64,000 nucleotides of DNA from contig NZ_CP090961.1 in the NCBI RefSeq assembly GCF_021611515.1, forward strand, positions 1 through 64,000, given 5' to 3'. The notes beneath the pieces are model-generated. The model saw only the letters and a list, made by a program, of their open reading frames with translations. It had not been told where the DNA came from and ran no database searches. Below, piece by piece: positions 51,344 through 60,861 of this stretch. A program made the translations under genes and the position numbers. Numbering within the stretch: position 1 is the first letter of the stretch; every line of letters begins with the position of its first letter. The stretch is from Mariluticola halotolerans. Lineage in GTDB: Bacteria > Pseudomonadota > Alphaproteobacteria > Rhizobiales > Devosiaceae.

Positions 51344-52234
51344 CTAGCCGAGCGGTGTCGGTGCCGCTTTTGGCTTGGTGCGCATGCTGATGGTGCAGGC
51401 GAGAATGATCAACCCGCCGCCCAGCCAGAAGCGCAACCCCACCGTTTCGCCAAAAAACACATAGCCGAACAGGGCCGCCCAGAGCAGGCCGGTATAATCA
51501 ATGCTGGCAAAGATTGAGGCGGGCAGGCGGCGCAAGCCGGCGACCACAAAGATAAAACCGACAGCACCGAGAAAACCGATCAGGGAGATTTGCCAAAGGG
51601 TATCGACGGGCGGCACGATCATTGTTGAGACGGCAAAGGGCAGGGCGGCAATGGCGGCAATTGCCGACTGCGCGAGGATCATCGCGGCCGCCCCTTCATC
51701 GCTGGAATGATGTTTGAGCAGTACCAGGGCACCGGCATAGCAGACGGGGGCCAGAATGGCTGCGCCCCAGGCCGCAAGGCTGGAGGCGCCGGTGGCGATT
51801 ATCGGCTCACCGCCGAAGATGACGATGAGTGAGCCGACAACACCAAGGGCAATTCCCAAGACAAGCGTGGGTGAGGCCGGTTCCTTCAGAAAGACAATGC
51901 CGAGGAATGAGACATAGATCGGCGCGCTCATGGCCAGTGCCGCGGCAATGGCGAGGGGCAAATGGGTGATGCCATAAAAAAAGAAAAACGCGGTGATGGC
52001 CATCAGCACACCGCGCAGGGCGTGGCGTTTGAGATTGGCCCTTTGCGGCCAGGCCCGCCGGGTCAGCACCAGGTAGAGCGCCAGCCACAAGGCGGCGCCG
52101 GCATAGCGCACAAAAACAATCTGCAGTGTGGGCAGGCTGGCGCCGAGATTCTTGGCCACCACATCCATGGCGCAAATCGTGGCGATGCCGCCGGCACCCA
52201 AGAGGAAACCGGAAAGGGAATGACGCTCGCTCAT
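51344..52234 (-). CDS. DMT-superfamily (EamA) transporter
   Basis: The 296-residue protein has ten predicted helices in two EamA repeats (about 1-140 and 150-290) with the repeated FLGIVFLKEPASPTLVLG and YVFFGETVGLRFWLGGGLI blocks. Such proteins export amino acids or metabolites across the inner membrane; the substrate is unknown. The start overlaps the GNAT gene stop (ATGA), so the two are co-translated. It is convergent with anmK. Confidence 0.8.
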   Translation of the reverse strand: MSERHSLSGFLLGAGGIATICAMDVVAKNLGASLPTLQIVFVRYAGAALWLALYLVLTRRAWPQRANLKRHALRGVLMAITAFFFFYGITHLPLAIAAALAMSAPIYVSFLGIVFLKEPASPTLVLGIALGVVGSLIVIFGGEPIIATGASSLAAWGAAILAPVCYAGALVLLKHHSSDEGAAAMILAQSAIAAIAALPFAVSTMIVPPVDTLWQISLIGFLGAVGFIFVVAGLRRLPASIFASIDYTGLLWAALFGYVFFGETVGLRFWLGGGLIILACTISMRTKPKAAPTPLG

Positions 52235-52692
52235 GCTGCATCCAGCCGTTTTTGCAAATAGGTGCGGGTGTGGCCCTTGGGGAAATCGGGCAGTTCGCCG
52301 AAAGCCTGATAGCCGGCATGTTCATAGGTGCGGCGGGCCGTGGGGCTGAATGTATCAATCAGCGCACCATGACATCCGCGCGCCAGCGCTTCCACCTCGG
52401 CGGCAACGAGCAATTTGCCCGCCAGCCCTTGGCCGCGCAGGCTTTCATCGAGCCAGAGCCACTGGACATAAAGCCAGCCCCAGCCGGTATACCCATAAAG
52501 CCCGCCTTTGACCTCTCCTGCCGCGCCGCGCACAAAAACCGCCAGATCCTTTCGGCCGGCAGGCGGAAAGACCGCATCATTAAAAGCTGCCAGCCCACCC
52601 CGGACAATCGCCAGATCACCCTCGGCAGGGTCGGCTGTGACGCTGAGCGACAATCCACCATCAAGCGGGATGGCATCGGACGAAAGAGACAT
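52231..52692 (-). CDS. GNAT-family N-acetyltransferase
   Basis: The 153-residue protein has the GNAT acetyl-CoA signature: LDESLRGQGLAGKLLVAAEVEA (R/Q-x-x-G-x-G/A motif) after WLYVQWLW, then the ending ARRTYEHAGYQAFGELPDFP. It shares an overlap with the DMT exporter gene, which suggests acetylation or export of a related small molecule. The ribosome site is weak. Upstream, the 281-base gap to 52973 has no gene. Confidence 0.8.
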   Translation of the reverse strand: MSLSSDAIPLDGGLSLSVTADPAEGDLAIVRGGLAAFNDAVFPPAGRKDLAVFVRGAAGEVKGGLYGYTGWGWLYVQWLWLDESLRGQGLAGKLLVAAEVEALARGCHGALIDTFSPTARRTYEHAGYQAFGELPDFPKGHTRTYLQKRLDAA

Positions 52693-52973
52693 GAAAACAA
52701 CTACCTGAGCCTGAAATTACGCCCGGAGTTTTGCCGATATGGCGGGGGGTGTAAAGCGGATGTGGGGGGTGCGGCGTGGAAAGCGGCAGTTATCAGCTAA
52801 AGCCACAGCTCAAACGCATGGCATGGGTTCAGAACGGCTTTTTGGGGGCGGAATATGTGCATAACGCGTTTGAAAGTCGCCCAGCCAATTGGGGAACGTC
52901 CGCTTAAAAGTTGCGCGAGCAGGTCATTGCGAAGTAAGCACACCAGAGCTACGCAATGTGAAAGTTCCACTCT

Positions 52974-54251
52974 ATGATAAAAAGCAGTGAAGCCAAACTG
53001 GCGGTGATTGGGCTGGGTTATGTCGGTCTGCCATTGGCTGTCGAATTTGGCAAAGTGCGGTCTGTGGTGGGGTTCGATATTGATGCTCACCGGATCAACG
53101 AGCTGATTCAGGGAAATGATCATACCCGTGAAGTAGAGGCGGAAGAGCTCAAGTCGGCTTCGGGGCTGGCGTTGACGAGTGACGTCAAGGATTTGCGGGA
53201 TTGCAGCTGCTTTATTGTTACGGTTCCAACCCCCATAGATCAGGCCAAGCGTCCTGATCTTCGACCTCTTTTGGCGGCTACCGAGACCGTGGCCGGCGCC
53301 TTAAAGGCGGGGGATGTTGTGATCTATGAGTCGACCGTTTATCCGGGATGCACAGAGGAAGAATGTGTTCCGTTGCTTGAAGCGAAGTCGGGACTTAAGT
53401 TCAACGTTGATTTTTTCGTAGGATATTCACCCGAGCGGATCAATCCGGGCGACAAGGCTCATCGGCTGACGACGATTACCAAAGTCACATCCGGCTCGAA
53501 CGCAGCAGCCAGCGTTTTTGTTGACGATCTTTATCGCAGCATCATTACCGCGGGGACGCATCGGGCGGCGTCTATCAGGGTGGCAGAAGCGGCGAAAGTC
53601 ATTGAAAACACGCAACGTGACCTGAACATTGCCTTGATAAACGAACTGGCCATTATCTTTAACAAGCTGGACATTGATACGAGCGCGGTGCTGAAGGCTG
53701 CAGGCAGCAAGTGGAACTTTTTGCCGTTTCGCCCCGGGCTTGTCGGGGGACACTGTATCGGTGTGGACCCCTACTATCTGACGTATAAGGCCGAGGCTAT
53801 TGGCTATCATCCGCACATCATTTTGGCCGGGCGTCGGTTGAACGACAGTATGGGCGCCTATGTCGCGTCCCAGCTCATCAAGGCCATGATGAAAAAGCGG
53901 GTACATGTGGAGGGCGCGCGGGTTCTGATAATGGGGCTGACCTTCAAGGAGAATTGCCCCGATCTGCGGAACACGCGCGTTGTTGATATCGCCCGTGAAC
54001 TGCAAGAGTATAATTGTGGCGTCGACATCTATGATCCATGGGTGGATGCGAAAGAAGCAGAAGCTGAACACGCTCTATCCATTGTGAAGCGGCCGGACGA
54101 GAACACCTACAGTGCTATAATCGTGGCAGTGGCGCATGATGAGTTTCGGGAGATGGGGGCGGCCCGGATAAGAAGTCTCGGCACAAAGAACTGTATCGTC
54201 TACGATCTCAAATCCATTTTCGAACCTGAAGAGACTGATCTGCGGTTGTAG
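52974..54251 (+). CDS. Nucleotide-sugar dehydrogenase (TviB/WbpO type)
   Basis: The 425-residue protein has the Rossmann motif [34 protein letters not shown], the [15 protein letters not shown] helix and the catalytic-cysteine site [18 protein letters not shown]. These are the patterns of UDP-GlcNAc/UDP-GalNAc 6-dehydrogenases of the Vi-antigen type. The product would be a UDP-N-acetylhexosaminuronate for a surface glycan. It is separated by 101 bases from the ABC exporter gene. By eye the DNA from here onward looks AT-richer than the first half of the window, as often seen for acquired glycan loci. Confidence 0.85.
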   Translation: MIKSSEAKLAVIGLGYVGLPLAVEFGKVRSVVGFDIDAHRINELIQGNDHTREVEAEELKSASGLALTSDVKDLRDCSCFIVTVPTPIDQAKRPDLRPLLAATETVAGALKAGDVVIYESTVYPGCTEEECVPLLEAKSGLKFNVDFFVGYSPERINPGDKAHRLTTITKVTSGSNAAASVFVDDLYRSIITAGTHRAASIRVAEAAKVIENTQRDLNIALINELAIIFNKLDIDTSAVLKAAGSKWNFLPFRPGLVGGHCIGVDPYYLTYKAEAIGYHPHIILAGRRLNDSMGAYVASQLIKAMMKKRVHVEGARVLIMGLTFKENCPDLRNTRVVDIARELQEYNCGVDIYDPWVDAKEAEAEHALSIVKRPDENTYSAIIVAVAHDEFREMGAARIRSLGTKNCIVYDLKSIFEPEETDLRL

Positions 54252-54307
54252 GTCAGAGGCCTTTATTTGATTCCGGCGCCAGACTGCCGACAGGATAAGC
54301 GCAATAC

Positions 54308-54335
54308 AAAAAAGGCTGCATTGATTGATGCAGCC
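54308..54335 (-). terminator. Terminator-like hairpin facing against the operon
   Basis: GGCTGCAT (54314-54321) and ATGCAGCC (54328-54335) are perfect arms around TGATTG, and six A residues (54308-54313) form a T6 tract on the minus strand. It thus looks like an intrinsic terminator for leftward transcription, although no leftward gene lies to its right. It sits just before the ribosome site of the ABC gene (GGAG at 54336-54339). Confidence 0.55.
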
Positions 54336-54352
54336 GGAGAAAACCTCAGTCC

Positions 54353-56110
54353 ATGTACACAATAAGGAACGTTATTCAATTGCTCAGCCCGCCGTTCCGG
54401 TGGCGGATGCTTGTGCTGTTCCTTCTGATGCTGATCGGCATGCTTTTTGAAACATTGAGTGTTGGTCTGGTGATCCCGGTGATCTCCATGTTCACCGTCA
54501 ATTCAGCCACACAGGGTTCGTCCGCCGCTGTTTGGCTTAGCGACCTTCTGGGTTTGCAGGATAAAAATCAGTTGATCTTGGTGGCAATGATCGGGCTGGT
54601 TGGCGTTTATGCTTTAAAGACCGTGTTCCTGGCGTTTTTGGCCTGGCGGCAAGCGAGTTTTTCTTTCGATGTACGAGCCGATATTTCGCGTCGACTGTTC
54701 GAGAAATATCTTTCTGAGAAATATGAGTTTCATCTCCGGCGCAATTCTGCGGAACTTATACGGAATGTCGTCAGCGAAACCGACCAGTTTACAAACGGTG
54801 CAATGGCACCGAGCATGTTGCTGACGGCTGAGTTGCTTGTGGCGACCGGGCTGGGCGTGCTTTTGATGGTTGTGGAGCCGATAGGTGCGATTGTGGTCAT
54901 CACAACCTTCGGCATTGCAGGTGGCCTGTTTCTTTTGGCGACCCGGTTGCATTTGACGCGGTGGGGGACTGCGCGACAAATGCATGAAGGCAAAAGGCTC
55001 CAGATGCTGCAACAGGGGCTTGGCGGCGTCAAAGAAGTCAAGCTGATGGGGCGGGAGCGTGACTTTATAAACCAGTATGATTTTCACAACCGAGGCAGTT
55101 CGGCCATGGGAATGCGACAGGCAACCCTGTTGGCGCTTCCCAAACTGTGGATTGAGCTTCTGGCCATTCTGGGTCTGGCGGCGCTCGTCATATCGATGGT
55201 TCTGCAAGGCAAACCTATCGATAACTTCGTGCCAACTCTCGGCCTTTTCGCGGCGGCAGCTTTCCGCATCATGCCCTCCATCAACCGGATGATCAATGCG
55301 ATGCAAAGCCTGCGTTTTGCCCTGCCGGTCGTTGACGTATTACGGGCTGAATTGCGTGGGGAAGAAATACGCGGAAAGCGCCAGGCCGACACGGGCGGCA
55401 TACCTTTCAGCGGTTCCCTCGATCTGCAAGATGTCGCCTATAGCTATCCGCAGACTGACGACACCGTGTTGACGGACATTAATCTCCGGATTCCCGCTGG
55501 CGCGTCATTGGGGATTGTTGGCGAAAGCGGCGCTGGAAAAAGTACGCTGATTGACCTGATAATGGGGCTGCTTCCGGAATATCAGGGCCATGTCCATGTC
55601 GATGGACGAGAGTTGCGCGACGACATCCATAACTGGCAGCGACAGATTGGATATGTGCCGCAACATATTTTCCTCACAGATGATACCTTGCGGCGTAATA
55701 TTGCGTTTGGGCTGGAAGCCAATGACATAGACGAGGCTCTCGTCGACAAGGCAATAAAAGCGGCTCAACTGCAGAGTTTTGTTGCTTCGTTGCCGGCGGG
55801 AAAAGAAACAATCGTCGGCGAACGGGGCGTGCGCCTTTCAGGTGGACAAAGGCAAAGAATTGGCATCGCGCGCGCGTTGTATCATGATCCCTCCATACTC
55901 GTGCTGGACGAAGCGACAAGTGCTCTTGATGTTAGAATGGAGGCGGAGGTCATGGACGCCGTCAGAAAGCTTCGGGACAAGACCGTCATCATTGTTGCCC
56001 ACCGTTATTCTACTGTCGAGCATTGTGAAATGATTGTGCTTCTGGAAAAAGGACGGATTGTGCGTAAAGGAACCCCTGATCAGGTGCTCACATCCGTCGC
56101 CCCAAAATAA
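54353..56110 (+). CDS. ABC transporter with fused membrane and ATPase domains (exporter/flippase type)
   Basis: The 585-residue half-transporter has an N-terminal membrane domain with six helices (about 20-310) and a C-terminal ATPase: Walker A GESGAGKSTLIDLIMGLL, Q loop YVPQHIFLTDDTLRRNIAFG, signature [16 protein letters not shown], Walker B ILVLDEATSALD, then H loop VAHR. The type is that of MsbA/PglK/lipid-linked glycan flippases. Upstream of the pseudaminic acid genes it may flip a lipid-linked oligosaccharide. It is a homodimer by family analogy. Confidence 0.85.
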   Translation: MYTIRNVIQLLSPPFRWRMLVLFLLMLIGMLFETLSVGLVIPVISMFTVNSATQGSSAAVWLSDLLGLQDKNQLILVAMIGLVGVYALKTVFLAFLAWRQASFSFDVRADISRRLFEKYLSEKYEFHLRRNSAELIRNVVSETDQFTNGAMAPSMLLTAELLVATGLGVLLMVVEPIGAIVVITTFGIAGGLFLLATRLHLTRWGTARQMHEGKRLQMLQQGLGGVKEVKLMGRERDFINQYDFHNRGSSAMGMRQATLLALPKLWIELLAILGLAALVISMVLQGKPIDNFVPTLGLFAAAAFRIMPSINRMINAMQSLRFALPVVDVLRAELRGEEIRGKRQADTGGIPFSGSLDLQDVAYSYPQTDDTVLTDINLRIPAGASLGIVGESGAGKSTLIDLIMGLLPEYQGHVHVDGRELRDDIHNWQRQIGYVPQHIFLTDDTLRRNIAFGLEANDIDEALVDKAIKAAQLQSFVASLPAGKETIVGERGVRLSGGQRQRIGIARALYHDPSILVLDEATSALDVRMEAEVMDAVRKLRDKTVIIVAHRYSTVEHCEMIVLLEKGRIVRKGTPDQVLTSVAPK

Positions 56111-56133
56111 ATCCTGCCGGAGAATTCGCTGCC

Positions 56134-57156
56134 GTGTTGAACAAGAAATCTATATTGGTGACCGGTGGAACCGGCTCTTTTGGTAAAGCTTTTGTACGTC
56201 AGGTTTTAAAGCAATATCCTGATATCCAACGGTTGGTAATATTCAGTCGCGATGAACTAAAACAATATGAGATGTCGCTTGTCTTTAACGACAAGGAGTT
56301 TCCGGGCATTCGTTATTTTATCGGTGACATCCGGGACGAACGGCGCCTGCGCCGCGCTCTCGAGGGGATCGATTATGTTGTTCATGCTGCCGCGCTAAAG
56401 CAGGTTCCCGCGGCCGAATATAATCCGTTCGAATGCATCAAGACCAATGTGCTTGGGACACAGAATCTGATCGAGGCCTGTCTTGATACCAATGTGAAGC
56501 GCGTTGTCGCACTATCGACAGACAAGGCTGCGGCACCGATCAACCTATATGGCGCCACCAAGTTGTGCTCAGACAAGCTGGTCGTGGCTGCCAACAACAT
56601 CCGGGGCGATCGCGATATCCGCTTCAGCATTGTGCGCTATGGCAATGTTATGGGAAGCCGCGGTTCGGTGATCCCGTTTTTTCAGGATATGCGCAAAACA
56701 GGGACATTGCCGATAACCGACGAGAACATGACCCGGTTCAATATCTCTCTTCAGGACGGTGTTGAAATGGTGATCTGGGCGCTTGAACAGGCCTTGGGTG
56801 GCGAGATTTTTGTCCCAAAGATACCGTCATACCGGATAACTGATCTGGCCGAGGCTATTGGGCCTGAATGTGAGCATAAACTTGTTGGCATACGGCCCGG
56901 TGAAAAAGTCCACGAGGAAATGATCACCGAAAGCGATAGCATGAACACTTTGGATCTCGGCCGGTATTTCGCCATACTGCCTTCCGGAGACGAGCGGTTG
57001 CGCGCGACGTATATGAAGCAGGAGGGTGTGAAGCCGGTGCCTGTCGGCTTTACTTATAATTCCGGAGATAACCCGGATTTCCTCAGTGTCGAGAGTTTGC
57101 GTGAGCTGATTGACACGCATGTGGTAGAGACCGGAGCTTTAGGGGCTGCGCAATGA
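56134..57156 (+). CDS. pseB: UDP-N-acetylglucosamine 4,6-dehydratase (inverting), PseB
   Basis: The 340-residue protein begins VLNKKSILVTGGTGSFGKAF. The catalytic region is LSTDKAAAPINLYGATKLC with Ser/Thr-Asp-Lys and YGATK, typical of PseB/FlaA1. It converts UDP-GlcNAc to UDP-2-acetamido-2,6-dideoxy-L-arabino-hexos-4-ulose, the first step of pseudaminic acid. The start is GTG at 56134, with GGAG 11 bases upstream; TTG at 56137 is possible. It overlaps pseC by four bases. Confidence 0.9.
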   Translation: MLNKKSILVTGGTGSFGKAFVRQVLKQYPDIQRLVIFSRDELKQYEMSLVFNDKEFPGIRYFIGDIRDERRLRRALEGIDYVVHAAALKQVPAAEYNPFECIKTNVLGTQNLIEACLDTNVKRVVALSTDKAAAPINLYGATKLCSDKLVVAANNIRGDRDIRFSIVRYGNVMGSRGSVIPFFQDMRKTGTLPITDENMTRFNISLQDGVEMVIWALEQALGGEIFVPKIPSYRITDLAEAIGPECEHKLVGIRPGEKVHEEMITESDSMNTLDLGRYFAILPSGDERLRATYMKQEGVKPVPVGFTYNSGDNPDFLSVESLRELIDTHVVETGALGAAQ

Positions 57157-58292
57157 TCCCATACGGTCGGCAATTCATTTCTGAGCAGGATATCGAGGCT
57201 GTTGTCGATGTGCTCCGATCTGACTTTCTGACCCAGGGGCCTGCCATACCGGCGTTTGAGCAGGCGATAGCGCAATATTGTGGCGTGGCGCACGCGATTG
57301 CGGTCAGCAACGCTACCGCCGCACTTCATATTGCCTGTCTTGCATTGGACGTTGGTCGGGGTGACTTTGTTTGGACAAGCCCCAATACATTTGTGGCAAG
57401 CGCCAATTGCGCCCGCTATTGCGGGGCGTCGGTCGATTTTGTCGATGTTGATCCCAAAACGTATAATATGTGTCCGGAAAAACTGGCTGAGAAACTCAAG
57501 GAAGCTGAGAAGGCCGGCACCTTGCCTAAAGTGGTCATCCCCGTGCACTTCGCCGGTACGCCATGCGACATGGCGCGCATACACACCCTGAGTGAACAAT
57601 ACGGTTTTAAGATTATTGAGGATGCCTCGCACGCAATAGGATCGTGCTATGAGGATAGCCGGATTGGCGATTGCCAATTCAGCGATATTGCCGTTTTCAG
57701 TTTTCATCCCGTCAAGATTATCACCTCCGGTGAGGGTGGAATGGCGACCACCCGGTCACCTGATCTCGCGCGGCGCCTGCAGTTATACCGTTCTCACGGG
57801 ATTACCCGCGAACCTTCTGAGCTTGAGGATGTGACGCAAGGGGCGTGGTATTATGAGCAACAGATGCTGGGGTATAATTACCGGCTGACCGACCTGCAGG
57901 CAGCACTTGGCCTGTCCCAGTTACAAAATATCGAGGCCTGGATAACAAGACGGCATGAGATCCTTGCGCAATATGATGCTGCCTTTGCCGATCTGCCGGT
58001 TACCCGGCCATCCTATCCGGGCAATGTGCGTTCCTCGCTGCACCTCTATCCCATTCAGGTTGCCGACCGGCGACGCGTGTTTGAGGGCATGCGGGCCGCC
58101 GGAATACTGGTGAATGTGCATTACATCCCCGTACACACGCAGCCGGACTTTCAAAAGCTTGGCTTTGCCTGGGGTGATTTTCCGCAAAGCGAGGATTATT
58201 ATAAGTCTGCGATCTCTCTTCCCATGTTCGCCAGTCTGAGTGACGCGCAGTGCTCTGATGTGATCAAAACGTTGCGGGATCTGTTGCAATGA
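57153..58292 (+). CDS. pseC: UDP-4-amino-4,6-dideoxy-N-acetyl-beta-L-altrosamine transaminase, PseC
   Basis: The 379-residue PLP enzyme of the DegT/DnrJ/EryC1 family has the PLP lysine in FSFHPVKIITSGEGG, EDASHAIGS and the PseC-characteristic YGRQFISEQDIEAVVDVL start. It aminates C4 of the PseB product using glutamate. It overlaps both neighbours by four bases (ATGA). Confidence 0.9.
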   Translation: MIPYGRQFISEQDIEAVVDVLRSDFLTQGPAIPAFEQAIAQYCGVAHAIAVSNATAALHIACLALDVGRGDFVWTSPNTFVASANCARYCGASVDFVDVDPKTYNMCPEKLAEKLKEAEKAGTLPKVVIPVHFAGTPCDMARIHTLSEQYGFKIIEDASHAIGSCYEDSRIGDCQFSDIAVFSFHPVKIITSGEGGMATTRSPDLARRLQLYRSHGITREPSELEDVTQGAWYYEQQMLGYNYRLTDLQAALGLSQLQNIEAWITRRHEILAQYDAAFADLPVTRPSYPGNVRSSLHLYPIQVADRRRVFEGMRAAGILVNVHYIPVHTQPDFQKLGFAWGDFPQSEDYYKSAISLPMFASLSDAQCSDVIKTLRDLLQ

Positions 58293-58987
58293 AGGTCGCC
58301 GTTATTCCTGCACGCGGTGGCAGCAAGCGCATTCCGCGAAAGAATATAAAGCCTTTCCTCGGACGCCCGATGATCGCCTATACGATCGAGGCGGCGCTAA
58401 AGAGTGGCGTATTTGACCGGATCATTGTGTCCACTGATGATGAAGAAATCGCAGCGGTTGCGCGCACGTGCGGTGCAGAGACACCATTTTTGCGCCCCGC
58501 CGAACTTTCCGACGACCATGCGGGGACTGCGGAAGTTGTCGCCCATGCGATCCGCTGGCTTGAGAACGAAGGGCAAGTGCCTGATCTGGTGTGCTGCATG
58601 TATGCGACCGCGCCGTTTATCACCGACGCCGATCTGAAAGAGGGCTTGCTCAAACTGCAGGAGTCCGACTGGCATTTTGTGTTCTCTGCAGGGGGTGTGT
58701 CCTGTCCGATCTTTCGCTCGTTTTTTATTGATGAGACCCATGGCGTGAACATGTTTTTCCCGGAAAACTATGAATCGCGGTCGCAGGACCTGCCCGTTGC
58801 ATTGCACGATGCCGGACAGTTCTATTGGGGAACGAGGGATGCCTGGCTGAGTGATCAGCCCATATTCGGTCCCAGATCAACTGTAGTTATGATCCCGCGC
58901 TGGCGTTTGCAGGATATCGATAACCCGGAAGACTGGGAATACGCAGAAATGCTCTTTGCCGTGGCCAAGGAAAAACAGGCCTCCTAA
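58289..58987 (+). CDS. pseF: Pseudaminic acid cytidylyltransferase, PseF
   Basis: The 232-residue protein starts MKVAVIPARGGSKRIPRKNI, the CMP-sialate synthetase family signature, followed by RIIVSTDDEEIAAVA and FLRPAELSDDHAGT, which is typical of PseF. It activates pseudaminic acid as CMP-Pse, the donor for glycosyltransferases. The C-terminal GPRSTVVMIPRWRLQDIDNPEDW fits the family. Confidence 0.9.
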   Translation: MKVAVIPARGGSKRIPRKNIKPFLGRPMIAYTIEAALKSGVFDRIIVSTDDEEIAAVARTCGAETPFLRPAELSDDHAGTAEVVAHAIRWLENEGQVPDLVCCMYATAPFITDADLKEGLLKLQESDWHFVFSAGGVSCPIFRSFFIDETHGVNMFFPENYESRSQDLPVALHDAGQFYWGTRDAWLSDQPIFGPRSTVVMIPRWRLQDIDNPEDWEYAEMLFAVAKEKQAS

Positions 58988-59066
58988 ACACAAGCTTCAT
59001 CTTGACCATGCCGTGGTTTTTCCAGGTTGGGGCGCGTATTTGAGGTCAGCACAGGAAGTGGGGAAA

Positions 59067-59750
59067 ATGGTAGATCGAGCGCTTATAATTGCCGCGCATC
59101 CCGACGACGAGGTTCTCGGGTGTGGCGGCACCATGGCTAAACTTGCTGCTGGCGGGACCGATGTTCACGTACTGTTTTTGGCCGATGGAGTGACCGCGCG
59201 GCAGGAGCAGTCCGTTGCCGACAATGCGGCCCTCGAGCGGCGGCGCGCAGCGGCTGGAAAGGCATGTTCCATACTGGGTGCATCCGGCGTCGAGTTTGAG
59301 GATTATCCCGACAACCGGATGGATACAATCGCGTTATTGTCCATTGCACAGTCGGTCGAGAGCCGGATCGCTGCGGTAAAACCCGAATTGATCCTGACAC
59401 ACTATGGGAATGATCTGAATATTGATCATCAACGCATCAATCAGGCTGTGGTGACAGCGTGCCGACCGCAAAACCGGCTTTGCGTCAAAACCCTGCTGTT
59501 TTTTGAAGTTGGATCCAGCACGGAATGGCAAACGCCGGATTTTGGCCGAACATTCGCGCCGAACTGGTTTGAAGACATCTCTCCGTTCCTTGAGCAGAAA
59601 TTGCAGGCGATGTCGGCATATGAAGAGGAACTGAGGGACTGGCCACACCCAAGATCCCTGAAGGGAATAGAGTCTCTTGCGGCGTGGCGTGGCGCGTCAA
59701 TCGGCTGTGATGCCGCCGAAGCATTCGTGCTTGGGCGCCGTACCGGATGA
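59067..59750 (+). CDS. PIG-L/LmbE family deacetylase
   Basis: Starting at the ATG at 59067 (AGGAAGTGGGGA upstream), the 227-residue protein has the zinc motif AAHPDDEVLGCGGTM (H-P-D-D) and the H-x-D-H motif in NIDHQRINQAV. The family deacetylates N-acetyl sugars such as GlcNAc-PI or other amino sugars. Located between pseF and pseG, it may remove an acetyl group from a pathway intermediate or final sugar so that another acyl group can be added. A longer in-frame reading from 58956 overlaps pseF and is not favoured. Confidence 0.82.
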   Translation: MVDRALIIAAHPDDEVLGCGGTMAKLAAGGTDVHVLFLADGVTARQEQSVADNAALERRRAAAGKACSILGASGVEFEDYPDNRMDTIALLSIAQSVESRIAAVKPELILTHYGNDLNIDHQRINQAVVTACRPQNRLCVKTLLFFEVGSSTEWQTPDFGRTFAPNWFEDISPFLEQKLQAMSAYEEELRDWPHPRSLKGIESLAAWRGASIGCDAAEAFVLGRRTG

Positions 59751-60811
59751 GGTTTCACATCCGCGCAGATGCTTCGGGTGAAATCGGGGCGGGGCATGTT
59801 GTGCGCTGTCAGGCACTGGCGGGCGAACTTGTCCGACGCGGGCATGCGGTGACATTCCTTTGCCGGAGCTTGCCCGGTAATATGTCGGATCTACTTCGGG
59901 CGGCTGGCTTTGATGTCATTGACATGCCTGTCGATGCTAACTGCACCTGGACACAAGAGATGGACATTGTGTGGTGCGAGGCGTTTGTCCATAAGCATCC
60001 CGCAGATTGGCTTATTGTTGACCACTATGCTTTGGGCGTGTCCTGGCACAGGGCAATACGGGGGGCGGGTTGCCGTCTTCTGGTGATCAACGACCTGCCC
60101 GGGCAGGATATCGATGCAGATATCCTGCTTGACCAGAATTTGATTCCTGATCACGCAGCACAATATGTGTCGCACGTTCCCAGGGAATGCGCCTTGTTGC
60201 TGGGTCCCGGGTTCGCGCTTTTGCGGCCTGAATTTGCGGCAATGCGGCAGGGCAGCTTGCGCCGTCGGGCGAACGGCGATTGCGACAGTCTGCTTATCTT
60301 TTTGGGTGGCGGCGATGTTTTCGAGGAAACCGCCCTCATGATAAGGGCGGCCGGCGACACAATCCGGAAATGGCGCAAAGTGGTTGTGGTCGTGGGACAG
60401 GCCTGCAGCAATATCAAGCAGCTTGAAGATATGTTGATCATGCGTCCCGGTTGGCAACTGCATGTTCAAACGGACGAGATGTCCCGGCTACTCTGTGAGG
60501 CCGATATTGCCATCACCGGCGGCGGCAGCATCAGCTGGGAAAAATGCGCCCTTGGTGTACCCAGCCTTGCCGTTGTGTTGGCTGAAAACCAAGCGCCGAT
60601 TGTTGCAACGCTCGATATGCAAGGCGCCGTGATCTCGCTTGGAGAGCTGGCTGCGCTGCGTTGTGAGACGGTGACAGCGCGTCTCAACGACCTAAGCGTC
60701 CCTCAACTGTTGGAAATGGGCACAAAAGCTGCAGAAATCTGCCGCGGCGATGGCGCGGCGCGGGTTGTCGATGTTATAGAAAACCAGAAAAGCAACGACA
60801 GACAACGTTAG
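59747..60811 (+). CDS. pseG: UDP-2,4-diacylamido-2,4,6-trideoxy-beta-L-altropyranose hydrolase, PseG
   Basis: The 354-residue protein has the PseG N-terminus (MRFHIRADASGEIGAGHVVRCQALAGEL), with the catalytic GAGH loop, and the GT-B-like C-terminal motif ITGGGSISWEKCALGVPSL. It cleaves UDP from the nucleotide-linked trideoxy sugar. It overlaps the deacetylase gene by four bases. The length is normal and no PseH domain is fused to it. Confidence 0.87.
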   Translation: MRFHIRADASGEIGAGHVVRCQALAGELVRRGHAVTFLCRSLPGNMSDLLRAAGFDVIDMPVDANCTWTQEMDIVWCEAFVHKHPADWLIVDHYALGVSWHRAIRGAGCRLLVINDLPGQDIDADILLDQNLIPDHAAQYVSHVPRECALLLGPGFALLRPEFAAMRQGSLRRRANGDCDSLLIFLGGGDVFEETALMIRAAGDTIRKWRKVVVVVGQACSNIKQLEDMLIMRPGWQLHVQTDEMSRLLCEADIAITGGGSISWEKCALGVPSLAVVLAENQAPIVATLDMQGAVISLGELAALRCETVTARLNDLSVPQLLEMGTKAAEICRGDGAARVVDVIENQKSNDRQR

Positions 60812-60861
60812 GCTGCCAGCAGGTTCTTACAGCCCCATGACGACGTTTGGAGAAAGAATAA

